Shown here piece after piece: positions 16,384 through 23,770 of a stretch of DNA of 49,124 bases. The stretch comes from Gammaproteobacteria bacterium (GTDB taxonomy: Bacteria > Pseudomonadota > Gammaproteobacteria > Thiohalomonadales > Thiohalomonadaceae). The stretch is from assembly GCA_003252455.1 (NCBI GenBank), contig QKED01000112.1:1-49124 (forward strand), given 5' to 3'. The translations under genes were made by a program, and so were the position numbers. Within the stretch, counting starts at the first letter, position 1; each line of letters opens with the position of its first letter. The notes beneath the pieces were generated by a model. That model saw only the letters and a list, made by a program, of their open reading frames with translations, was not told the origin of the DNA and did no database searches.

Positions 16384-18330
16384 ATGGAGATCAGTTTATC
16401 CCCACCCGATAAGTTGAGGGCCCCCAAACCCGGGGAGTTCGATGCCTCGCCCAAGGCGGTTCGGGAGTGGACCCTCACCTTCAACACCAACAATACGGGC
16501 GAGACCACCCGCGCCATCTACCGCGTCCTGCGCCTCACCAATACCCTGCACGTCCCCACGGCCCACCGCCTCGAACTGCTCGACCGTATCGGCCTCATCC
16601 TCGCCACCATCGCCCCCAAGCTACTCGCCGAATTCTCCCACGGCGTCTTCCCGCTGAGCGAGCGCAGCGCCAAGGTGGCGCAGTTGGCGGTGGAGCTGCA
16701 GGTCTCGATGATCGTCGGCTATCGCCTGGTGCTGCACGAATCCAACGGAGACAACTCCTGGCTCAAGCGCCTCGGCGGGCAGAAGCACTGGGTGGTGGCC
16801 GCACACCGCCTGCTCTACCACTTCGGCACCCTGATGCACCTCTCACAGCTGCTCCACCGCCCCTATCCGCGCGGGCTCTGGTCGGAGTTCCACCAGCTGT
16901 TCAAGGCGGCGGTGGAGGGAGGACGGGTCAGCGAGCGGGTGGCGCTGAACGATGGCGGCAACCTCAGCACCACGTTGGAGCACGAGTACAAGCGCATCCT
17001 GCTCATGGCCCTGCTGCCGCCGCACCGCTTCACCCAGGCACAGCTCAAAGAGGTGTGCGGCAGCATGGATGTGTGGATCGGTCAGACCCGACTGATCAAG
17101 CCGTGGAAGGAGCGCGACCTGTCGCGCTTCAACGTGTTGGTCTCGCTGGATGGCGACAACCCGCCGCTGATCCTGCCCCGCGCCCCCGACCCGGAGGAGA
17201 ACCCGGACGAGTGGCTGCTCTCCACCGTGGCACTGAACAAGCAGCTGCGCGCACTGCTTGAGCAGAACAGCGACGACGACCAACCGATCCTGCTGGAGAA
17301 GCGCTTCAAGGTGAGCCGCACCACCCTACAGCGGCTGCTGCAGTTCTGGTGCAACCCACCCCTACGCCGCGAGGAGCGCCTACCGGGGGACGCCAAGGTG
17401 GAGGTGTGCGCCGGGATCAGCGCCATCCACGAGGGGCTGGCACTGCAGGAGGAGGCACGTCGTGCCGCCGAGCAGCAGGCCCTCGCCGTCCACAGTGCCC
17501 CCGCGGAACCCGAGCCCGAGGAGTTGCCGGAGTTCGGCAGCGGCTTCAACGCCGACGCCTTCAGCCTGATGGACTCGGACACGGCGGCGACCGACGCCTG
17601 GGGCGTGATCGTCGACGACGACGACGACAACACCCTCTGGGACCCGCTGCGTGGCGACAACCTACGCAACTTCCTCCACAGTGCCCCCAGCGCACAACCC
17701 GCCAGCGTGGCGCAGAAGGAGGAGAAGCAGCCACTGCACTACGTCACGGTCAAGGCGCAGGTAGTCAACTTCAGCAAACACGGCTACCGCCTCTGCCTGC
17801 CGCCGCACCCGAAGATCCGTCTCAAGGTGGGCGAACTCATCTGCATCGAACAGCCCACGCGCGGGCGCAACGAGATCGGCACCATCCGCTGGATGCAGGA
17901 GATGCGCGAAGAGGGCGAGCAGCGCATCCTCATCGGCGTGCGGCTGATCCTGCACAACGCCATCCCCGCCCGCCTGCTCATCAGCCACAAGGGGACGCAG
18001 AGCGCCCCCCAACCGTGTCTGCTCGGGGTGCACAATCGCCAGTTCACCTCGCTGGTGCTGCCGGCCCTGCCGGGGCTGCGTGCAAAACAGCTGATGATCT
18101 CCATGGAGGAGCGCAACACCCAGGTGCTGCTCGACACCCTGGTGCTCAACACCACCCAGTTCGAGATGTGGCACATCCACGCCAAGGACCGCCGCCTACA
18201 GCTGGCGGTGAAGGGGCTCAACCTCGACAGCCTACGCCTGCAGCTCACCGTGGCCCCTGAAGAGCTGGTCAAGGAGAGCAAGGCCAAGCGCGACGGCGAG
18301 GAGTTCAACAACCTGTGGGATACCCTCTAG
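16384..18330 (+). CDS. PilZ-like domain protein of unknown function
   Basis: The 648-residue soluble protein starts at ATG 16384 with GAGGA six bases upstream. Residues about 1-340 are largely helical, an acidic spacer follows (EPEPEELPEFG and a run of six Asp at about 415), and the last 190 residues are beta-rich. In that part VVNFSKHGYRL matches the second PilZ motif ([D/N]xSxxG), followed by KVGELICIEQP and IGTIRW. The first PilZ motif, RxxxR, is not visible, so c-di-GMP binding is doubtful. It might be an effector or scaffold linked to the diguanylate cyclase at 40158. It is monocistronic, upstream of tRNA-Gly. Confidence 0.6.
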   Translation: MEISLSPPDKLRAPKPGEFDASPKAVREWTLTFNTNNTGETTRAIYRVLRLTNTLHVPTAHRLELLDRIGLILATIAPKLLAEFSHGVFPLSERSAKVAQLAVELQVSMIVGYRLVLHESNGDNSWLKRLGGQKHWVVAAHRLLYHFGTLMHLSQLLHRPYPRGLWSEFHQLFKAAVEGGRVSERVALNDGGNLSTTLEHEYKRILLMALLPPHRFTQAQLKEVCGSMDVWIGQTRLIKPWKERDLSRFNVLVSLDGDNPPLILPRAPDPEENPDEWLLSTVALNKQLRALLEQNSDDDQPILLEKRFKVSRTTLQRLLQFWCNPPLRREERLPGDAKVEVCAGISAIHEGLALQEEARRAAEQQALAVHSAPAEPEPEELPEFGSGFNADAFSLMDSDTAATDAWGVIVDDDDDNTLWDPLRGDNLRNFLHSAPSAQPASVAQKEEKQPLHYVTVKAQVVNFSKHGYRLCLPPHPKIRLKVGELICIEQPTRGRNEIGTIRWMQEMREEGEQRILIGVRLILHNAIPARLLISHKGTQSAPQPCLLGVHNRQFTSLVLPALPGLRAKQLMISMEERNTQVLLDTLVLNTTQFEMWHIHAKDRRLQLAVKGLNLDSLRLQLTVAPEELVKESKAKRDGEEFNNLWDTL

Positions 18331-18357
18331 CCCAACGACGCGTGCGCAACTCACCAG

Positions 18358-18387
18358 TTGAGGGGCGTCATACTCTGGTGCTATGAT
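18358..18387 (+). promoter_or_regulatory. Probable promoter of tRNA-Gly
   Basis: TTGAGG at 18358-18363 and TATGAT at 18382-18387 are separated by 18 bases. The tRNA begins 12 bases after the -10 box. Confidence 0.5.
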
Positions 18388-18399
18388 GCCGCCCGCAAC

Positions 18400-18473
18400 G
18401 CGGGTGTAGTTCAATGGTAGAACTTCAGCTTCCCAAGCTGACTACGTGGGTTCGATTCCCATCACCCGCTCCA
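18400..18473 (+). tRNA. tRNA-Gly (anticodon CCC)
   Basis: The 74-base cloverleaf has acceptor GCGGGTG pairing with CACCCGC, anticodon stem TCAGC/GCTGA around loop TTCCCAA (anticodon CCC, reads GGG), T-arm GTGGGTTCGATTCCCAT, and encoded CCA. A terminator follows ten bases later. Confidence 0.95.
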
Positions 18474-18483
18474 GACAAAAAAA

Positions 18484-18512
18484 GGCCGTGTCCCTCGGGA
18501 CACGGCCTTTTT
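18484..18512 (+). terminator. Rho-independent terminator after tRNA-Gly
   Basis: A perfect ten-base stem GGCCGTGTCC/GGACACGGCC closes on a short loop and is followed by TTTTT; a run of A precedes it. The symmetry means it can also serve the convergent ODP gene on the minus strand. Confidence 0.93.
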
Positions 18513-18545
18513 ACTTTGCGCGGACGGCTGCACCGCCCGGCGGCC

Positions 18546-19319
18546 CTAGCGCGGCACGCGGAAATTCTCCTGGGTCAACAGGTCGACACCACACTGTAGG
18601 TGTTCGATCCAGTTGAGGAACTCCTCGACCACCGCCTTACCTTTGAACGAGGCGCCGTGCTGCGGCACGATCCACTCCACGTCGAGCTGGCGCACCATGT
18701 GCACCCAGTAACGGCACACCTTGTTGGAGTTCATGTAGCGCTTGTGGAAACCCTCCATCTTCGGCACGTGGGAGAGAAAGTCCTTCACCGGCACCAGACA
18801 CTCCTCATCGGGCACCATGGAGGCGCCCATATCCCCCGAGAAGAGGATCTTGGAGATGGGGTCGTAGAAGTGGAAGTTGCCCTCCGAGTGGAGGAAGTGG
18901 GCCGGTAGCGCCTTGAACACGGTACCGCCGATCTCGATATCCATCCCCTCGTCGGGGATACCCACCAGGCGCCCCTTGGTGGCACCGGGACTGCAGAAGT
19001 GGGGCACGAAGCGCTCCCACAGCTTGGGCACCATCACCTTGCACTTGGTGCCGACCAGCCACTTATTGAGTGAGGCGACGATGTCCGGGTCTTGGTGCGA
19101 GGCGATCACATAGTCGAGATTCTTTACGAAGATGTGCTCGCTGATGCCCATAAAGAGGCGGTTGTAGGTGAGATTGCCACCTGGGTCGATGAGTGCCGCG
19201 TGCTCTTTGGTGACAATGAGGAACTGATTCGCCTGCACCCCATCGCTCTCGCCGGAAGTGGCCAAGTCACTGAAAGCGACACATTTGTGCTCGCCATCGT
19301 CGTAGAGAATCACAGCCAT
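18546..19319 (-). CDS. ODP-type oxygen-binding di-iron protein (metallo-beta-lactamase fold)
   Basis: The 257-residue protein has the flavodiiron-like metallo-beta-lactamase fold without a flavodoxin domain. Metal-ligand segments are SHQDPDIVASLNKWL, HFLHSEGNFHFYD, LFSGDMGASM and PQHGASFKG. The HQDPD in place of the hydrolase HxHxDH points to the ODP/FprA branch, in which a di-iron site binds O2 reversibly; ODP proteins are known oxygen sensors in spirochaete chemotaxis. A GGAGG ribosome-binding site precedes ATG 19317-19319. No chemoreceptor is adjacent. The five two-component proteins elsewhere in the window are possible but unproven partners. Confidence 0.75.
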   Translation of the reverse strand: MAVILYDDGEHKCVAFSDLATSGESDGVQANQFLIVTKEHAALIDPGGNLTYNRLFMGISEHIFVKNLDYVIASHQDPDIVASLNKWLVGTKCKVMVPKLWERFVPHFCSPGATKGRLVGIPDEGMDIEIGGTVFKALPAHFLHSEGNFHFYDPISKILFSGDMGASMVPDEECLVPVKDFLSHVPKMEGFHKRYMNSNKVCRYWVHMVRQLDVEWIVPQHGASFKGKAVVEEFLNWIEHLQCGVDLLTQENFRVPR

Positions 19320-19756
19320 TATCTATCCCTCCAGGGAGAAACCTGCACCCAAGTATGGCACGGGTGTTACAAACACGTATGGGATCATAGCAGCCAGCGG
19401 GACAACCCCCTAGCCAAAAAGCCGACTCGGAACTTTAGCACAACCTAATATTCCCTGCCCGCGCCGCCCCTCCTGGGAGCGGAATGCACGCCGAGGCGAT
19501 CCGGTTATTGGGTGCGAGATGGAGACCCTCAAGCGGGCACGGGGCGCTCTCCCCCTACCCGGGTCCAAGGTCCTGCCCGGATCCAACAGCGGGGCTCGGC
19601 GCCACGCACGGGCAATGCCCACACACATCCGCAGATTATCGCCTCTACGGCCCGACGCATCCCACTCGGCGCGACCTGGCACGCAACTCTGCCGCACGGC
19701 TTGGTCTAAACTGCCCCACAACACAGTGGTACCGACACCCAAGGACGCCCCCCATC
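19320..19756. other. 437-base intergenic region, no gene seen
   Basis: This region lies between the divergent ODP and AsmA-family genes. Frames that cross it lack plausible starts and protein-like composition. It should hold both promoters, but I see no pair of well-spaced boxes. GATCCGG near 19498 and CCGGATC near 19576 form a widely spaced inverted repeat of doubtful meaning. Confidence 0.4.
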
Positions 19757-22048
19757 ATGCATAGCCTCTTCAAACTCATCGGTTGGCTGCTCGGCCTCGG
19801 CCTCCTGGCGATAGCCGGCCTCGCCGCCTACCTCACCTTCGCCTTCGACCCCAATGACTACCGCGAGCGCATCACCCAGGTGGTGGAGACACAGACCGGG
19901 CGCAAGCTCACCATCGAGGGTGACCTGAAGCTCTCTCTGTTCCCCTGGATCGGCATCCAGCTCGGCGCCACCCGCCTCTCCAACGCCGCCGGCTTCGGCC
20001 CCGAGCCCATGGCCCAGCTGACCCAGGTCGATGTGCGCCTCGCGCTCATGCCGCTACTCAAGCGCGAGGTGGAGATGGAGACCATCATCCTCCACGGCCT
20101 GCACCTGAGCCTGGGGCGCAACGCCGAGGGGCGCGCCAGTTGGGACGACCTCACCGGCGCAGGCAGTGACCCGGTGAACGACAGCACCGCCCCCCAGGGG
20201 CAGGGGCAAGGCCAGAGCGAGGGCCAGAGCGAGGGCCAGGGCTCGGGCGGCCAAGGGCTCGCCAAGCTGACCATCGGAGGCCTCGATATCCGCGATGCCA
20301 AGGTGGTGTGGGACGACCGTCAGGCCGGACAGCAGCTCACCATCGAACACCTCAACCTCACCACCAGCGCCCTCGGCCTCGATACCCCGTTCGACCTGCA
20401 ACTAGCGTTCGACCTGGCCATGGCCCAGCCGCAGCTGGCCGGTCATGTGGCGCTCGGAGGCCACATCGTCCTCGACCTGGCCGGGCAGAAGTACCGTATC
20501 GACCGCTTCACCCTCGCCAGCCAGCTCAAGGGCAAGGTGATCCCCGGCGGAGCCCTCGACGCCAAGCTCGGCACCAACCTGGCCCTCGACCTGCAGGCGC
20601 AGAGTCTCACCCTCGACGCCCTGAGCCTCGACGCCCTCGGCCTCCAGCTGAGTGGTCAGGTGAACGGCAAACAGCTCCTCACCGAGCCCGGCTTCAGCGG
20701 CAACCTCAAGCTGGCCGACGTCTCCCCGCGCGCCCTGCTCGGCAAGCTCGGCATCGCCCTGCCCACCACCCGTGACGCCAGCGTGCTCTCCAAGGCCAAC
20801 CTCGCCTTCGGCTTCAATGCCGGGCTCGACAGCGTGGCGCTGGACAACCTCAAGCTGCAGCTCGACCAGACCAACCTGAGTGGCAAACTGAGCGTGGCGC
20901 ACTTCAGCGCCCCGCGCATCCGCTACAACCTCGCCATCGACGCCATCGACGTGGATCGCTACCTGCCGCCCAAGAGCGAGGGCACCACCACCGAGGCGAC
21001 CACCGCCCCCGCTGCCGAGGTGGAGCCGGAGCTGCCACTCGACCTACTGCGCGGCCTCGACATCGACGGCACCCTCACCCTCGGCGCGCTCAAGGTGGCG
21101 GGCCTCAGCGTGGCCACCATCGCCCTGCCGATCAAGGCGCAGAAGGGCAAGTTCCAGCTCGACCCCAGCGCCCAGCTCTATCAAGGCAGCTTCAAGGCGG
21201 GCGTGGGCGCCGACTTCAGCGGCAAGGTGGCCAAGTTCAGTGTCGAGCCGACCCTCGACGGGGTGCAGTCCGGCCCACTGCTGCAGGACATGCTCGGCAA
21301 GGCCTACGTCAGCGGTCGTGCCCACCTGGAGGCAAAGCTGACCACCGCGGGGCTCACCCCGAGCAAGATCAAGCAGGCACTCAACGGCACCCTCGCCCTG
21401 CGCTTTAACGACGGCGCGGTCAACGGCATCAGCATCGGCCACTACATCCGCACCGCCAGCGCCAAGCTCAAGGGGGGCGACGAACCCACCGAGGGCGACA
21501 CCACCACCGACTTCGCCGAACTCTCCGCCAGCTTCCTGGTGCGCGATGGCGTGCTCAGCGGCGACGACCTGAGCCTCAAGTCGCCCCTCGCCCGCGTCGA
21601 GGGCAACGGCAGTGTCGACCTGGTGCGCGAACTGCTCAACTACCGCGTCAACGCCCACCTGGTGAAGAGCATGGAGGGTCAGGGCGGCGCCGAGGCGGCG
21701 CAACTCACCGGCGTGCCGATCCCCGTGAGCATCAAGGGCAGCTTCAGCGCCCCGAAGATCGCCCTGGAGTACGACGAGCTGTTCAAGGCCTACACCAGCC
21801 AAGCGCTCGACGCCAAGAAGGCCGAGGCCGCCGCCGCGCTGGAGAAGAAAAAGGCCGAGGCCAGCGCCGCCCTGGAGAAGAAAAAGGCCGAGGCCAGCGC
21901 CGCCCTGGAGGCCGAAAAGGCCAAGCTCGAAGAACAGAAAAAGGCCAAGGAGGCCGAGCTGCGCGCCCAGGCGGAGGCGGCCAAGAAGAAGAAGGAGCAG
22001 GAGCTGCGCGACAAGGCCTCCGGCGAGCTGCAGAAGCTGTTCAAGTAG
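19757..22048 (+). CDS. asmA: AsmA-family outer-membrane biogenesis protein
   Basis: The 763-residue product starts MHSLFKLIGWLLGLGLLAIAG, one N-terminal membrane anchor, followed by DPNDYRERITQVVETQTGRKLTIEGDLKLSLFPWIGI, the signature AsmA N-terminus. A long beta-rich periplasmic body follows, with a C-terminal AsmA_2-type region (GTLALRFNDGAVNGISIGHYIR). AsmA-like proteins are thought to be bridge-like lipid-transfer proteins between the two membranes. Unusually, the last 90 residues form an Ala/Lys/Glu coiled coil with tandem EKKKAEASAAL units. A Gly/Gln/Ser-rich spacer sits near residue 145. The long in-frame extension upstream of 19757 is not protein-like. Confidence 0.85.
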   Translation: MHSLFKLIGWLLGLGLLAIAGLAAYLTFAFDPNDYRERITQVVETQTGRKLTIEGDLKLSLFPWIGIQLGATRLSNAAGFGPEPMAQLTQVDVRLALMPLLKREVEMETIILHGLHLSLGRNAEGRASWDDLTGAGSDPVNDSTAPQGQGQGQSEGQSEGQGSGGQGLAKLTIGGLDIRDAKVVWDDRQAGQQLTIEHLNLTTSALGLDTPFDLQLAFDLAMAQPQLAGHVALGGHIVLDLAGQKYRIDRFTLASQLKGKVIPGGALDAKLGTNLALDLQAQSLTLDALSLDALGLQLSGQVNGKQLLTEPGFSGNLKLADVSPRALLGKLGIALPTTRDASVLSKANLAFGFNAGLDSVALDNLKLQLDQTNLSGKLSVAHFSAPRIRYNLAIDAIDVDRYLPPKSEGTTTEATTAPAAEVEPELPLDLLRGLDIDGTLTLGALKVAGLSVATIALPIKAQKGKFQLDPSAQLYQGSFKAGVGADFSGKVAKFSVEPTLDGVQSGPLLQDMLGKAYVSGRAHLEAKLTTAGLTPSKIKQALNGTLALRFNDGAVNGISIGHYIRTASAKLKGGDEPTEGDTTTDFAELSASFLVRDGVLSGDDLSLKSPLARVEGNGSVDLVRELLNYRVNAHLVKSMEGQGGAEAAQLTGVPIPVSIKGSFSAPKIALEYDELFKAYTSQALDAKKAEAAAALEKKKAEASAALEKKKAEASAALEAEKAKLEEQKKAKEAELRAQAEAAKKKKEQELRDKASGELQKLFK
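21839..21904 (+). repeat. Two exact 33-bp tandem repeats in the AsmA coiled-coil tail
   Basis: Units 21839-21871 and 21872-21904 are identical and encode LEKKKAEASAA; degenerate copies flank both sides. Exact identity at the DNA level suggests recent duplication or slippage, and 33 bases keeps the frame. Confidence 0.9.
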
Positions 22049-22182
22049 GGCGGGCCACCACCCCGCCTGCGCACGCAAGGATGCGTAACGCAGGAGAGCA
22101 CTGCGCAGCCTCACTACCGCTCGGAGCCAAGGCCACGGCTGGGTGGCTTGTGGGTGGTGAGGCCTCGCTCTTGCACTGCTCT

Positions 22183-22201
22183 ATCAAGCCGTTGGCTTGA
22201 T
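22183..22201. repeat. Short perfect inverted repeat between asmA and mutY
   Basis: ATCAAGCC and GGCTTGAT flank a GTT loop in the 290-base gap between asmA and mutY. There is no T tract, so it is either an operator-like palindrome or a weak hairpin. Nothing else recognisable lies in the gap. Confidence 0.5.
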
Positions 22202-22338
22202 CCTCCAGCTCCGGCTTCTCTCGTGCGCGCAAACGGCGAGGCGCCACCGATCAGCGGCTTGTGCCTGGCGCGCTCACCTGTCCCCCTCTGCGTCGCCGCA
22301 CCTTGAGAACCCGACGGCCAACCCCAACCCTCCCCCGC

Positions 22339-23391
22339 ATGACCCCTTTCGCCACACGCCTGCTGGCTTGGTACGACGCCCACGGGCGCTCCGGCCTGCC
22401 ATGGCAGCCCACCACCCCCGCCCCACGCGACCCCTACCCGATCTGGGTCTCGGAGATCATGCTCCAGCAGACCCAGGTGGCCACGGTGATCCCCTACTTC
22501 GAGCGCTTCATGGCCCGCTTCCCGACCCTGCAGGCACTGGCCGAGGCGCCGCTCGATGCGGTGCTGGCGCACTGGGGCGGGCTCGGCTACTACGCCCGTG
22601 GACGCAACCTGCACAAGGCGGCGCGCCAGGCGCTGACCGAGCACGGCGGCCTACCGAGGGAGATAGACGCGCTCCAGGCGCTACCCGGCATCGGTCGCTC
22701 CACCGCCGGGGCGATCCTCGCCGTCGCCTACCGACAGCACCACGCCATCCTCGACGGCAACGTCAAGCGCGTGCTCTGTCGCTTTCACGCCATCGACGGT
22801 TGGCCGGGGCAGACGGCCATCGCCCAGCGACTCTGGGCCCTGGCCGAGTCGCACACCCCGGTCGAACGGGTCGATGCCTACACCCAGGCGATCATGGACC
22901 TCGGTGCCACCCTCTGTCGGCGCAACCGCCCCGAGTGTACCGCCTGCCCGCAACAGGGCGAGTGCCGCGCCCTGGCCGAGGGGCGGGTGGCGCAGCTACC
23001 GAACCCCAAGCCACGCAAGAGCCTACCGGAGCGCGAGGCCACGCTGTTGATCATCGAGCGCGAGGATGGCGGCCTGCTGCTGGAGCAGCGCCCGCCGAGC
23101 GGTATCTGGGGCGGCCTCTGGAGCCTGCCGGAGCTGACGCAGGAGAGCGAGGCGTTCTGCCGCGCGGCGGGGTTGGAGCTGCTCGACCAGACGCCGCTGG
23201 CCCCGTTGCGCCACACCTTCAGCCATTTTCATCTGGCCATCCAGCCACTGCACCTGCGCGTGCGCGAGGCGAAAGCGCCCCCTATCATGGAACCGGGGAC
23301 GCGCCTCTGGTATAAACCCGACACAATCAATCAACTTGGCCTGCCGAGCCCGATCCGCACGATCCTCGACCGGCTGACCACCAACCCCTAG
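22339..23391 (+). CDS. mutY: A/G-specific adenine DNA glycosylase MutY
   Basis: MutY removes adenine mispaired with 8-oxoguanine. The 350-residue protein has the helix-hairpin-helix GPD core: SEIMLQQTQVATVIPYFERF with the catalytic Glu, LPGIGRSTAGAIL, and VDAYTQAIMDLGATLC with the catalytic Asp. The 4Fe-4S loop is C-x6-C-x2-C-x5-C (CRRNRPECTACPQQGEC). A C-terminal NUDIX-like 8-oxoG-recognition domain follows, including PPSGIWGGLWSLPEL and HTFSHFHL. ATG 22339 gives the usual N-terminus (FATRLLAWYDAHGR). yggX follows after ten bases, as in many Gammaproteobacteria. Confidence 0.95.
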   Translation: MTPFATRLLAWYDAHGRSGLPWQPTTPAPRDPYPIWVSEIMLQQTQVATVIPYFERFMARFPTLQALAEAPLDAVLAHWGGLGYYARGRNLHKAARQALTEHGGLPREIDALQALPGIGRSTAGAILAVAYRQHHAILDGNVKRVLCRFHAIDGWPGQTAIAQRLWALAESHTPVERVDAYTQAIMDLGATLCRRNRPECTACPQQGECRALAEGRVAQLPNPKPRKSLPEREATLLIIEREDGGLLLEQRPPSGIWGGLWSLPELTQESEAFCRAAGLELLDQTPLAPLRHTFSHFHLAIQPLHLRVREAKAPPIMEPGTRLWYKPDTINQLGLPSPIRTILDRLTTNP

Positions 23392-23401
23392 GAGTATTCC
23401 G

Positions 23402-23665
23402 ATGACCCGCATGGTGAACTGCGTAAAGCTCGGCCACGAGGCCGAGGCCCTGGAGCGTCAACCCTACCCCGGCGATCTGGGCAAGAAGATCCTCGACAAC
23501 GTCTCCAAGGAGGGTTGGGCCCTGTGGCTGCGCCAGCAGACCATGCTGATCAACGAGTACCGCCTCTCGCCGGTCAACCCCGAGCACCGCAAGATGCTCG
23601 AAGGGGAGATGGAGAAGTTCTTCTTCGCCGGTGGTAGCGAGGCACCGCCCGAGTACCGCCCGTAA
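23402..23665 (+). CDS. yggX: Fe(2+)-trafficking protein YggX
   Basis: The 87-residue protein begins MTRMVNCVKLGHEAEAL with the conserved Cys, followed by PYPGDLGKKILDNVSKEGW and WLRQQTMLINEYRL. YggX protects Fe-S clusters against oxidative damage and takes part in iron handling, and MutY is itself an Fe-S enzyme. Its ribosome-binding site AGGAG overlaps the mutY stop region, so the two are co-transcribed. Confidence 0.96.
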   Translation: MTRMVNCVKLGHEAEALERQPYPGDLGKKILDNVSKEGWALWLRQQTMLINEYRLSPVNPEHRKMLEGEMEKFFFAGGSEAPPEYRP

Positions 23666-23770
23666 GATCTCCCCCGCGCGTCCAGGTCTGGAGCCTGGGC
23701 GCGTGACGGTCTACGATCGGGTCATCGCGGCCCACCCCTCGCCCTTGTCCGGGCCGCCCTCAAGGCCCCC

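Noticed and set aside
21044-22114. 356-residue minus-strand frame opposite the end of asmA
   Set aside because: Its Leu/Gly-rich repeats mirror the Lys/Ala/Glu codons of the AsmA coiled coil; it has no domain of its own.
22197-23315. 372-residue plus-strand frame overlapping mutY
   Set aside because: Pro/Arg/Ala-rich out-of-frame translation of mutY.
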